The notes beneath the pieces are model-generated. The model had not been told where the DNA came from and made no database searches. It worked only from the letters and a program-made list of their open reading frames with translations. From Stenotrophomonas oahuensis (GTDB taxonomy: Bacteria > Pseudomonadota > Gammaproteobacteria > Xanthomonadales > Xanthomonadaceae), in the NCBI RefSeq assembly GCF_031834595.1, contig NZ_CP115541.1, forward strand, positions 434,001-498,000: 64,000 nucleotides of DNA, in the 5' to 3' direction. Below are positions 17,256 through 25,868 of the stretch, piece by piece; within the stretch, counting starts at the first letter, position 1; every line of letters begins with the position of its first letter. A program made the position numbers and the translations under genes.

Positions 17256-19799
17256 ATGCTCCTTGCTTCCATCAATACCGCTCCGACGGCTACTTTTTCC
17301 AGCACGCGCCCTCTCTCCGCCAAGCGGAAAGCAAGCGAATCCACGCCGCTTCCACTGCTTCGACTGGGTAATGGCGATACCGCTGCCGCACTTCCGCCCC
17401 CCACACCGCGCGCACAGAATGTCCGTATGGGCTACTTCGCCGATGCGGGGCCGGCCAATGCGGCGGACGCGATGCCGGCACAGGACGATGCACAGGACGT
17501 GCTCACTGCACAGATCCGCGCGGTACTCAGCAAGCTGGGCGAAGGCCAGCAGCCCTCGCTGCGCCAGACCATAGAGGAGTTCCAGTTCGATCTGGACGAC
17601 CCCCATGCGCCGTCCATGGAGCGCCAGGTGAAGCACCTGGCGGGAGCACTTGCCCCCGAACGGACGTGCTCTGCGCACCAGCAACTGCTCAAGCGCGCGG
17701 CGCGTGATCTGGCCCGCGCGGTAGATGACGAACGATTGCTGAAATCCAAGATAGAGAAGCACACGCGGCAACAGACCAAGAACCACTACCCCGGGGCGCA
17801 CTACGAAGTATCGCGCGGGATAAGCCTCGGTGCGGCAGTGGGACTTCCGGGTATCGGCGAGGCGGGCCTCACCGGCAGTGCCCTGCGCGCAAACAGCACC
17901 TCCACCTATGACGACCTGGCGGTCGCCCATTTCAACACCACCACGGTGACCGGTCGTGCGGCGATCGAAGCCGGCCTGCCCGCAGACGTCGGCGTGGGTG
18001 CACACGCGTCGGCACATGTCACCCGTGGCACCGGCAACGTGGACGACAAGATGCAGGATCGCGTGCTGGCGCTGGCACGGGCCTCGGTGGAACGCCGGTT
18101 GGCCGGGCCACGTCTGCTGCGGATCGCCAAACGCGTGGTGGGTCCCCGCCGCGACCGCTATACCGAACGCATCAGCACGGCACTGGCATGGCAGACCCGG
18201 TTGCCCATGCTGCTGGGGCACAGCGCCCCGCTGCGGACGCCGCGCTTTCACCCTGCACCGCCGGTACCGATCGCCGCCACCCTGCATGCGGTGGGCGGCG
18301 AACTGGGCACCCACGCCGGCGTCGCCGTGCTGGATGCAGGGGTCTCCGCCGCCGCGACACGCACCGAAGTCCTGATCAGCCTGCCGCTGCGCCTGACCGA
18401 CACCTCGGCAGAAGCCACTGCTCTGCGCCAGGACATCATGGTGCAGCGGCGTCTGGATGAGCGACTCGCCGACCTGCTAAGCGACCTGCCACGACCGCGC
18501 TCGCGCACCCTGCATCGGGTGCAGTGCATCCGCAATTCGCCTGCAGCTGCGGGGGCCATGGGCCTGCGTCTGGACGCAGTGGAGCACCTGCGTGCGGAGT
18601 TCGACCACTTTGAAGCGCTGGCCCGGCATGCATTGCAGGCACCCGGTCTGGCGGCTGCACCACTGGCGTCGCTCAGCCGCGACTGGGGCAGCGACGGGCA
18701 GCGCCGCGAACCGGTGATGGTGCACATGCTCGACACCCTGGCGTGGCTGCAGGCCACGCCGCGTCCCGAACCGGGCGACACCGCGCGGGCCGCCTGGGAC
18801 GATCTGCAGGCGCGCGTGCAGCAGTTGGCCGACCGCATCCACGCCAGCCGGATTCCACACGACCGGCAACAGGTGCACCAGGCCACGCATGCGTTCCGCC
18901 CGATGACCCAACGGATTGCCAGCCGGCAAGGCAACGTCGCGCTGACCTCCTCGCTGGGCCTGCCGGGCCTGGACGCCGGCGCGCGCGCGACGGTAGCGCG
19001 CCTTGAGCGCGATGACCCGGATCCGTTGCGGGCCGGCACCTACATCGACATCACCCTGACCGGCGAGCTGACGCCGGCACTGGGCGAACTGCTGGCGCAG
19101 GTTCAGCGCAGTCTGCCGGGCACCGAAGACCACTTGCCGACCGAACAGATCGAGCACGTGCTGACTCACCTTTCGCCGTCATTCCCGAGCACCCTCAACG
19201 CGCGCTGCGTGGTTCGCCTGTTCCGGCCGCGCTTCCAGCGCGAGCCGGGCTTCCCGGGCTGGGCCAAAGGCCTGCACCTGCAGACCGTGCGACTGTCCGC
19301 CGGCAGCAGCCAGGGCCTGAGTCTCGTCGCGCCAGTGCCGGTTGCGCCGGGGGTATCGGTCAAACCCGGCGTGCACTACCAGCACGTGGAACAGGTGCCA
19401 CAGATGGAATGGCTGCTTGACGGCACGCTTACCGGCCCGCTGCTGCGCTACATTTCGCTGCGTGCCCCGGACACGGATGAAACGACGACCTGGGCGACGA
19501 TGCTGGAACGGCACGGCCCCGACGTGGATCGTCTGGCCGGGGCGTTGGCAATTCCTGGATCGGTGCCGGCCAGTGAAGCGCGCTACTGGTTGAACCGGGA
19601 CATCGGGCACGATGGTCCGACCAGCGCACAGCGCGAGGCACTTGCCCTGCTGACCGGGCTGCAGCGCAACCCGGACCCGCAGAAGCGGCACACCCAGGTG
19701 CACCGCCTGTTCGTCGCGCTGGCCGAGGCCACCGTGCGCGCCAAGCGCGCCTCGCCGTTCATGGGTGTCGCGGCACTGCCTCCTTCGCCACTGCGTTGA
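17256..19799 (+). CDS. Unknown 847-residue protein with internal duplication
   Basis: I do not recognise a family. The start at ATG 17256 is supported by GAGGT five bases upstream. Residues 1-60 are Ser/Thr/Pro-rich with few acids, then a likely disordered stretch to about 80. The rest alternates alpha-helical segments with glycine-rich, beta-like segments. Two regions resemble each other: about 186-245 (SLGAAVGLPGIGEAGLTG...) and 556-615 (VALTSSLGLPGLDAGARA...), each followed by a helical region and a second Gly/Val-rich segment (335-380; 675-735). There is no classical signal peptide or membrane helix. The N terminus resembles a type III secretion signal in composition only; no secretion genes are in the window. 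It stands alone between prpR and pdxH. Confidence 0.8.
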   Translation: MLLASINTAPTATFSSTRPLSAKRKASESTPLPLLRLGNGDTAAALPPPTPRAQNVRMGYFADAGPANAADAMPAQDDAQDVLTAQIRAVLSKLGEGQQPSLRQTIEEFQFDLDDPHAPSMERQVKHLAGALAPERTCSAHQQLLKRAARDLARAVDDERLLKSKIEKHTRQQTKNHYPGAHYEVSRGISLGAAVGLPGIGEAGLTGSALRANSTSTYDDLAVAHFNTTTVTGRAAIEAGLPADVGVGAHASAHVTRGTGNVDDKMQDRVLALARASVERRLAGPRLLRIAKRVVGPRRDRYTERISTALAWQTRLPMLLGHSAPLRTPRFHPAPPVPIAATLHAVGGELGTHAGVAVLDAGVSAAATRTEVLISLPLRLTDTSAEATALRQDIMVQRRLDERLADLLSDLPRPRSRTLHRVQCIRNSPAAAGAMGLRLDAVEHLRAEFDHFEALARHALQAPGLAAAPLASLSRDWGSDGQRREPVMVHMLDTLAWLQATPRPEPGDTARAAWDDLQARVQQLADRIHASRIPHDRQQVHQATHAFRPMTQRIASRQGNVALTSSLGLPGLDAGARATVARLERDDPDPLRAGTYIDITLTGELTPALGELLAQVQRSLPGTEDHLPTEQIEHVLTHLSPSFPSTLNARCVVRLFRPRFQREPGFPGWAKGLHLQTVRLSAGSSQGLSLVAPVPVAPGVSVKPGVHYQHVEQVPQMEWLLDGTLTGPLLRYISLRAPDTDETTTWATMLERHGPDVDRLAGALAIPGSVPASEARYWLNRDIGHDGPTSAQREALALLTGLQRNPDPQKRHTQVHRLFVALAEATVRAKRASPFMGVAALPPSPLR

Positions 19800-19815
19800 G
19801 CGGTGCGGGCCCGCG

Positions 19816-20415
19816 TCAGGGATACAACTGGCGCTTGTTCCACTGGCCCTCGGCATCCACCTCGTAGCACCAGCGTTCGTGCAGGCGGAACTGCGCGCCG
19901 TACCAGAACTCGATCCGTTCCGGTACGACGCGCAGCCCGCTCCAGCCCTCCGGTCGCGGCACATCGCGACCGGCGAAGCTGGCCTCGGCACTGGCCACGC
20001 GCGCGTCGAACTCCTCGCGTGAGCCCAGCGTATGCGACTGCAGCGAGGCCCAAGCCCCGATCTGGCTCATGCGCGGACGCGAGGCGAAGTAGGCATCAGC
20101 TTCGGCCGCGTCCACTTCTTCAACCCGGCCTTCAATCCGGACCTGGATACCGGCTTCACGCAGGCTGCGCCACAGGAACAGCAGCGCGGCATGCGGATTG
20201 GCCTTCAGCTCCCGCCCTTTATGGCTGTCCAGGTGGGTGTAGAACACGAAGCCGCGCGCATCGAACGCTTTCAGCAGCACGGTGCGCGCCGACGGCCGCC
20301 CCTGCGTATCCGCCGTGGCCACGGTCATGGCATTGGGTTCGAATTCTGCGCTGGCTTTGGCCTCGTCAAACAACGCGGCGAACGTGCTCAGCGCTTCGGT
20401 GTAGAAATCAGTCAT
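19816..20415 (-). CDS. pdxH: Pyridoxamine 5'-phosphate oxidase
   Basis: FMN-dependent oxidase (199 residues) that makes pyridoxal 5'-phosphate from pyridoxine or pyridoxamine 5'-phosphate. Family features include [21 protein letters not shown] (FMN/substrate loop), the [13 protein letters not shown] block and the C-terminal RLHERWCYE followed by the ending WNKRQLYP, typical of PdxH (RLxP end). Length is slightly short of E. coli PdxH because the N-terminal extension is small. It is divergent from the glycerate-kinase-like gene with 41 bases between them. Confidence 0.95.
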   Translation of the reverse strand: MTDFYTEALSTFAALFDEAKASAEFEPNAMTVATADTQGRPSARTVLLKAFDARGFVFYTHLDSHKGRELKANPHAALLFLWRSLREAGIQVRIEGRVEEVDAAEADAYFASRPRMSQIGAWASLQSHTLGSREEFDARVASAEASFAGRDVPRPEGWSGLRVVPERIEFWYGAQFRLHERWCYEVDAEGQWNKRQLYP

Positions 20416-20456
20416 GAGGGTTTGGATTCTTCACACGGTGGGTTTATTGTCATCGC

Positions 20457-21296
20457 ATGCGTACCGCGCCGTACATGCCCCGCGACAAAGGATTTCCGGC
20501 CGAGCTGGTGGCACAGGCGCTGGATGACGCCCTGGCCGTGCCCAGCCCGGTACCAGTATTGGCGATCAGCGGCCTGCAGGGCAGCGGCAAATCGACGCTG
20601 GCTGCGCAGGTGGTGGCCCTGGCACAGGCCCGCGGACTGCGTGCGGCGACCTTGTCGATCGACGACTTCTACCTGACCCGTGCGCAGCGTCAGCGACTGG
20701 CCCGACAGGTTCATCCATTGCTGCTGACACGCGGGCCACCCGGCACCCATGACCTGCCCCTGGCGCATGCCACGCTGGACGCGATTGCGGCACAGCGGCC
20801 GGTGGCCCTGCCCCGCTTTGACAAACTGGCCGACGAGCGCGTGGGGCCGGCGCTGTGGCCGCAGCTGGACGGCGCGCTGGACCTGCTGGTGTTTGAAGGC
20901 TGGTTCCTGGGTACGCCGGCGCAGGACCCCGCAGACCTGATTGCGCCGCTGAACGCACTGGAACGTGAGGCCGATGCGGACGGACGGTGGCGGCAGTGGT
21001 GCAACCAGTCCCTGGCCGACCACTACCCGGCCCTGTGGCAGCGCTGTGACCGGCTGTGGTTCCTGCAGCCACCGGATTTTTCGGTGGTGCCACGCTGGCG
21101 CTGGCAGCAGGAACAGCACCTGCAGGCGGCGCAGCCGGAGCGCAGCAGCATGAGCCGCCCGCAACTCGAGCGCTTTGTGCAGTACTACGAGCGGGTCAGC
21201 CGGCAGGCGTTGCGCAGCCTGCCCGCACGCGCCGACCGCGTGGTCGTGCTGGACGACCAGCGCCAGGTGGTTGCATCGGCAACCACTGCCCGCTGA
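20457..21296 (+). CDS. P-loop kinase, D-glycerate 3-kinase-like
   Basis: Protein of 279 residues with Walker A GLQGSGKST (about 39-47) and the downstream motif LSIDDFYLTRAQR, typical of the GLYK/YggC branch of the phosphoribulokinase/pantothenate-kinase-like fold. Proven members phosphorylate D-glycerate at the 3 position, but bacterial homologues are rarely tested, so the substrate is inferred. An alternative ATG at 20475 (MPRDKGFPAEL) is equally plausible; neither has a good ribosome-binding site. Confidence 0.8.
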   Translation: MRTAPYMPRDKGFPAELVAQALDDALAVPSPVPVLAISGLQGSGKSTLAAQVVALAQARGLRAATLSIDDFYLTRAQRQRLARQVHPLLLTRGPPGTHDLPLAHATLDAIAAQRPVALPRFDKLADERVGPALWPQLDGALDLLVFEGWFLGTPAQDPADLIAPLNALEREADADGRWRQWCNQSLADHYPALWQRCDRLWFLQPPDFSVVPRWRWQQEQHLQAAQPERSSMSRPQLERFVQYYERVSRQALRSLPARADRVVVLDDQRQVVASATTAR

Positions 21297-21332
21297 GAGG
21301 AGCGCGGGGCGGAGGTGGTAGCATCCACGGTG

Positions 21333-21878
21333 ATGAATCCTGCTCCGAACCTGATCCTGATTGGCCCCATGGGCGCCGGCAAAACCTGCATTGGACGCCG
21401 CTTGGCCGAACGCTTCACCCTGGACTTCGTTGACGCGGACCAGGCGATCGTGGAGGCCGCCGGGGCCAGCATCGCCACCATTTTCGAACTCTCCGGTGAG
21501 GCCGGTTTCCGCCAGCATGAGCGACAGATGCTGCAGGGACTGCTGGCCGGCCGCGGCCAGCTGATCTCCACCGGCGGTGGCGCGGTACTGGATGCGGACA
21601 ACCGCCAGGCCATCGCCACACGCGGCTTCGTGGTGTACCTGCGGGTCAGCGTGGCGGCGCAGCTGGAGCGGCTTGCGCGCGACCGTACCCGGCCGCTGCT
21701 GCAGCGCCCTGACCGCGAACAGGTGCTGCTGGACATGGCGGCGGTGCGTGATCCGCTGTACCAGTCGCTGGCCGACCTCACTCTCGACACCGACCTTTAC
21801 ACCCCCGCCGAGGCCACCGCGCAGCTGGTGCTGCGCCTGGCCTCGCAATGGCAACGTCTGGATATTCCCCATGAGTAG
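21333..21878 (+). CDS. aroK: Shikimate kinase
   Basis: Phosphorylates shikimate at the 3-hydroxyl in the aromatic amino-acid pathway. Walker A is [15 protein letters not shown] near the N terminus; the shikimate-binding Asp and the GGG loop (STGGGAVL) are visible. Start set at ATG 21333 ([11 protein letters not shown]); GTG codons at 21315 and 21330 are in frame, and GGAGG at 21311-21315 lies somewhat far upstream. Its last eight bases overlap the start of aroB, so the two are translationally coupled. Confidence 0.94.
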   Translation: MNPAPNLILIGPMGAGKTCIGRRLAERFTLDFVDADQAIVEAAGASIATIFELSGEAGFRQHERQMLQGLLAGRGQLISTGGGAVLDADNRQAIATRGFVVYLRVSVAAQLERLARDRTRPLLQRPDREQVLLDMAAVRDPLYQSLADLTLDTDLYTPAEATAQLVLRLASQWQRLDIPHE

Positions 21879-22986
21879 TTCTTCCCCCGCCGCCCCGCGT
21901 ACCGTTGCGGTCAACAGCGAGACGCCTTACACGATCCACATCGGCCCCGGCCTGCTGAGCCAGGGCGAACTGCTCGCCACGCACGTGCGTGGCCGCCATG
22001 TGCTGCTGCTGAGCGACAGCGAAGTGGCCCCGCGTTACCTGGCCGGCGTGCGTCAGGCACTGCTGGCGCAGCGACCGGACCTGCTGGTGGGAGAGCTCGT
22101 GCTGCCGGCCGGCGAGGCCTCCAAGACCCTGGCCAATTTCGGTGCGGCCATTACCGCACTGGCGGAACTGGGGGCGACCCGCGATGCCTGCGTGATGGCG
22201 CTGGGCGGGGGCGTGCCCGGTGACCTGGCTGGCTTTGCTGCGGCCTGCTGGATGCGCGGCGTGGACTGCGTGCAGTTGCCGACCTCGTTGCTGGCGATGG
22301 TCGACTCCTCGGTTGGTGGCAAGACCGCGGTTGATATTCCGGAAGGCAAGAACCTGGTGGGCGCTTTCCATCCACCACGCGCGGTGATCGCCGACACGAC
22401 CGCCCTGCGCACCCTGCCCCCGCGCGAGCTGCGCGCCGGGCTGGCGGAAGTGATCAAGTACGGCGCGATCCGCGACCCCTTGTTCTTCCAGTGGCTGCAG
22501 GCCGAGCGCAGTGCGCTGCTGGCCGGCGACGATACCGCGTTGGCCCAGGCCATCGCCCGCAGCTGCGAACACAAGGCCGACATCGTCGCCCGCGATCCGC
22601 TGGAGCGCGGCGAACGCGCCCTGTTGAATCTGGGCCACACCTTTGGTCATGCCATCGAAACCGAACAGGGCTACGGGGCACCGGGCAATGACAATCTGAA
22701 CCACGGCGAGGCAGTGGCGGTGGGCATGGTGCTGGCGGCGCGGCTGTCGGCGCGACTTGGCATGAGCGACCCGGCCGATACCCAGGCGCTGCAGGACCTG
22801 CTGGAAGCCTATGGCCTGCCGGTGCGCATTCCGGCCGGACTTGATCCGCAGGCGTTGCTGTCGCGCATGCGCCTGGACAAGAAGAACGTGGCCGGACGCC
22901 TGCGCCTGGTGCTGTGGCGCGGAATCGGTCGCGCCCAAGTGGTGGCAGACGTGGACGAGGCCTTGGTGCTGGCCGAGCTGCAGTGA
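21871..22986 (+). CDS. aroB: 3-dehydroquinate synthase
   Basis: Cyclises DAHP to 3-dehydroquinate using NAD and a divalent metal. The product from ATG 21871 has 371 residues. Visible signatures are the NAD-binding [15 protein letters not shown], the substrate block [17 protein letters not shown] and the metal ligands in [11 protein letters not shown]. The frame is open further upstream but that part overlaps aroK. The aroK-aroB pairing is standard in gammaproteobacteria. Confidence 0.96.
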   Translation: MSSSSPAAPRTVAVNSETPYTIHIGPGLLSQGELLATHVRGRHVLLLSDSEVAPRYLAGVRQALLAQRPDLLVGELVLPAGEASKTLANFGAAITALAELGATRDACVMALGGGVPGDLAGFAAACWMRGVDCVQLPTSLLAMVDSSVGGKTAVDIPEGKNLVGAFHPPRAVIADTTALRTLPPRELRAGLAEVIKYGAIRDPLFFQWLQAERSALLAGDDTALAQAIARSCEHKADIVARDPLERGERALLNLGHTFGHAIETEQGYGAPGNDNLNHGEAVAVGMVLAARLSARLGMSDPADTQALQDLLEAYGLPVRIPAGLDPQALLSRMRLDKKNVAGRLRLVLWRGIGRAQVVADVDEALVLAELQ

Positions 22987-23022
22987 CGGCCTCCTCCACG
23001 CCCTGACGTTACAATTGGGCCC

Positions 23023-23268
23023 ATGCATGTCTACCTGCAGCAACATCTGGGCGGCTCTGAGCCGGTCCGCTTCGTGCGGCTGACCCTGCAACCGGATCTG
23101 TTCGGCTGCTGGGAGCTGCTGCGCGAAAGTGGCAGCCCGGGGCGTCGGTCGCAGCTGCGGGTCACCCAGTTCGACGCAGCCGACGAGGCGCGCCTCGCCT
23201 TCGAGCGCGAGCGCGACGCGCTGCTGACACGCCAGTTCCAGATTCTCCCGCACCCTTTGCTGCCCTGA
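23023..23268 (+). CDS. Small WGR-domain-like protein
   Basis: An 81-residue protein that is essentially one WGR-type domain: VYLQQH...RFVRLTLQPDLFGCWELLRESGSPGRRSQ, then a helical tail with alternating charge. In standard members the strand reads W-x-(L/V)-x-R-x-(W)-G-R; here the WGR tripeptide itself is degenerate (RESGS). WGR domains occur in PARPs and, as stand-alone proteins, in bacteria next to varied genes; the function is unknown. It is in the aroB-hemE run with the same orientation and short gaps. Confidence 0.75.
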   Translation: MHVYLQQHLGGSEPVRFVRLTLQPDLFGCWELLRESGSPGRRSQLRVTQFDAADEARLAFERERDALLTRQFQILPHPLLP

Positions 23269-23301
23269 CACCGGCAGCGCCCCACCCCAAGGAAGCACTA
23301 C

Positions 23302-24375
23302 GTGACCAGCCACACCCGCCACGATCGACTGCTGCGCGCCCTGCGTCGCGAACCGGTGGATTGCACCCCCGTCTGGCTGATGCGCCAGGCAGGCCGCTAC
23401 CTGCCTGAGTACCGCGCCACCCGCGCCAAGGCCGGCAGCTTCCTGGCGATGGCCAAGAACCCGGAGATCGCCTGCGAGGTCACCCTGCAGCCGCTGCGCC
23501 GCTTCGATCTGGACGCCGCCATTCTGTTCTCGGACATTCTCACCGTTCCCGATGCAATGGGCCTGGAGCTGTACTTCGTCGAAGGCGAAGGTCCCAAGTT
23601 CCGGAATCCGGTGCGCGACGCCGCGGCCATTGCCCGTCTGGCGGTGCCGGACATGGAAACCGAACTGCGCTACGTGATGGACGCGGTTCGGGTGATCCGT
23701 CGCGAACTGGACGGACGCGTGCCGTTGATCGGCTTCTCTGGCAGCCCCTGGACACTGGCGTGTTACATGGTGGAAGGCGGCGGCAGCAAGGATTTCGCCC
23801 GTATCAAGGCGATGGCGCTGAATGAACCGGCCGCCCTGCACCAGCTGCTGTCGGTGGTAACCGACGCGGTGGTGGCCTACCTGGCCGCACAGCGCGCGGC
23901 CGGTGCCCAGGTACTGCAGGTGTTCGACACCTGGGGCGGTGTGCTCAGCCCGTCGATGTACCGTGAGTTCTCGCTGCGTTACCTGACCCGCATCGCGCAG
24001 GAACTGGATCGCGGCCAGGGCGAGACGCGTACCCCGCTGATCCTGTTCGGCAAGGGCACCGGGCTGCACCTGGGCGCGCTGGCCGACACCGGTGCCGACG
24101 CGCTGGGGGTGGACTGGACCTTGGACCTGTCCGACGCGGTGGCCCGTACCGGTGGTCGCGTGGCGCTGCAGGGCAACCTGGACCCGGCCACGCTGTATGG
24201 CAATCCCGAAGCGATCGAGCGTGCCGCCGGCCAGGTGCTGGACAGCTATGCGCAGGGCAACGGGGGTTCGCGCGAAGGCCACGTGTTCAACCTGGGACAT
24301 GGCATGTCACCGGACATGAATCCCGACCACGTGCAGGTGGTGGTGGAGGCCGTGCACCGTTTGAGCCAGCGCTGA
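23302..24375 (+). CDS. hemE: Uroporphyrinogen decarboxylase
   Basis: Removes four carboxyl groups from uroporphyrinogen III to make coproporphyrinogen III in heme synthesis. The product has 357 residues, with the two PROSITE-type blocks [16 protein letters not shown] near the N terminus and [22 protein letters not shown] mid-protein, and the C-terminal FNLGHGM. The start is GTG at 23302, preceded by AAGGAAG. It follows the WGR gene by 33 bases. Confidence 0.97.
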   Translation: MTSHTRHDRLLRALRREPVDCTPVWLMRQAGRYLPEYRATRAKAGSFLAMAKNPEIACEVTLQPLRRFDLDAAILFSDILTVPDAMGLELYFVEGEGPKFRNPVRDAAAIARLAVPDMETELRYVMDAVRVIRRELDGRVPLIGFSGSPWTLACYMVEGGGSKDFARIKAMALNEPAALHQLLSVVTDAVVAYLAAQRAAGAQVLQVFDTWGGVLSPSMYREFSLRYLTRIAQELDRGQGETRTPLILFGKGTGLHLGALADTGADALGVDWTLDLSDAVARTGGRVALQGNLDPATLYGNPEAIERAAGQVLDSYAQGNGGSREGHVFNLGHGMSPDMNPDHVQVVVEAVHRLSQR

Positions 24376-24385
24376 GGAACCTGCA

Positions 24386-25789
24386 ATGACGACCGCCAGC
24401 TATGCCTCGATCCGCCCCTTGTTGTGGCTGGTATCGCTGGCGATCTTCATGCAGATGCTCGATTCGACCATCGTCAACACCGCCTTGCCGGCGATGGCGC
24501 GCAGCCTGGGCGAAAGCCCGCTGCAGATGCAGTCGGTGGTGTTCAGCTATGCCCTGGCGGTGGCGACCTTCATTCCGGCGTCGGGGTGGATCGCCGACCG
24601 CTTCGGAACGCGCCGTACGTTTCTGGTGGCGATCATTCTGTTCACCCTGGGGTCGCTGGCCTGCGCGCTGGCGCAGACGCTGCACCAGCTGGTAGCCGCG
24701 CGCGTGCTGCAGGGACTGGGCGGTGCCATGCTGCTGCCGGTGGGCCGCCTGGCGGTGATGCGCTCGGTGTCGCGTGAGCAGTTCCTGCGCGCGATGAGTT
24801 TCATCGCCATTCCCGCCTTGATCGGCCCGCTGATCGGCCCGACGCTGGGCGGCTGGCTGGTCGAAGTGGCCTCGTGGCACTGGGTGTTCCTGATCAACCT
24901 GCCCATCGGCGTGATCGGCTACGCGTGGGCCATGAAGGTGATGCCCGACCACTATGCCGAGCATCGCACCCGCTTCGACCTGGCTGGCTACCTGATGCTG
25001 GCGTTCGGGATGGTGGTGCTGTCGTTGGCGCTGGACGGCATTTCCGGGATGGGCACCCCGCACGCCCTGGTGATGTTGATGACCGTGGCCGGCCTGGCTG
25101 CGCTGGTGGGCTACTGGCTGCATGCGGCCAACTCCACCGCGCCGCTGTTCTCGCTCGCTCTGTTCCACGTCCCCAGCTACCGCATCGGCATTCTGGGCAA
25201 TCTGTTCTCGCGGATCGGCAGCAGCGCGATGCCGCTGCTGATTCCGCTGCTGCTGCAGGTTGGCCTGGGCATGAGCCCGATGAATGCCGGCCTGTTGATG
25301 ATTCCGGTGGCTGCCGCCGGCATGCTGTCCAAGCGTTACGCGGTGAAGCTGGTGGAGCGCTTCGGCTACCGGCGTGTGCTGATGGTCAATACGGTGCTGG
25401 TGGGGCTGGCGATGGCCAGCTTCATTTTCATGCTGCCTGGCCAGCCGATGTGGCTACGCATCCTGCAGCTTGCCCTGTTTGGTGCTGTGAACTCATTGCA
25501 GTTCACGGTCATGAACACGGTCACGCTGCGCGACCTGGATCGCGACTTCGCCAGCTCCGGTAACAGCCTGCTGTCAATGGTGATGATGCTGGCCACCGGT
25601 TTCGGAGCCGCCGCCGCTGGCAGCCTGCTGGCCGCGTTCGATCACCTGGACGCCCTGCGCGGTGCCACCGCCGCCCTGCATGCCACCTTCGTCTGCGTCG
25701 GCGCGATCACCCTGACCTCCACGGTGATCTTCTGGCAGCTGCCCGATACCCGCCCATCGCCACGCGATGTGGAGGAAGTCGCCGAATAG
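24386..25789 (+). CDS. MFS drug:proton antiporter, DHA2/MdtD-like
   Basis: Inner-membrane major facilitator of 467 residues, close in length to E. coli MdtD. Motif D1 (MQMLDSTIVNTALPAMA) in the first helix, motif A (GWIADRFGTRR) in the first loop and motif C-like glycines (GPLIGPTLGGWLV) define the DHA2 family of multidrug antiporters; substrate unknown. It starts 10 bases after hemE, so it is probably co-transcribed. No partner membrane-fusion protein or regulator is adjacent. Confidence 0.88.
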   Translation: MTTASYASIRPLLWLVSLAIFMQMLDSTIVNTALPAMARSLGESPLQMQSVVFSYALAVATFIPASGWIADRFGTRRTFLVAIILFTLGSLACALAQTLHQLVAARVLQGLGGAMLLPVGRLAVMRSVSREQFLRAMSFIAIPALIGPLIGPTLGGWLVEVASWHWVFLINLPIGVIGYAWAMKVMPDHYAEHRTRFDLAGYLMLAFGMVVLSLALDGISGMGTPHALVMLMTVAGLAALVGYWLHAANSTAPLFSLALFHVPSYRIGILGNLFSRIGSSAMPLLIPLLLQVGLGMSPMNAGLLMIPVAAAGMLSKRYAVKLVERFGYRRVLMVNTVLVGLAMASFIFMLPGQPMWLRILQLALFGAVNSLQFTVMNTVTLRDLDRDFASSGNSLLSMVMMLATGFGAAAAGSLLAAFDHLDALRGATAALHATFVCVGAITLTSTVIFWQLPDTRPSPRDVEEVAE

Positions 25790-25797
25790 GCGACTTC
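25775..25797 (+). terminator. Hairpin spanning the MFS stop codon
   Basis: GAAGTCGCC and GGCGACTTC form a perfect 9-bp stem around GAATA; the loop contains part of the TAG stop codon. There is no T tract. It immediately precedes a GTAG palindrome pair, and together the structures separate two convergent transcription units. Confidence 0.5.
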
Positions 25798-25798
25798 G

Positions 25799-25868
25799 GT
25801 AGCAGCGCACCGTTGGTGCGCTGACATGAGCGCTGACATTCCGCAGCGCACCAACGGTGCGCTGCTAC
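25799..25868. repeat. REP/SMAG-like palindrome pair, head to head
   Basis: GTAG plus CAGCGCACC-GTT-GGTGCGCTG (25799-25823) faces CAGCGCACC-AAC-GGTGCGCTG plus CTAC (25844-25868). The two arms are near-perfect reverse complements, so a single large hairpin could form over 70 bases. The terminal CTAC provides, on the minus strand, the TAG stop codon (25865-25867) of the sensor gene HK1. Confidence 0.85.
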
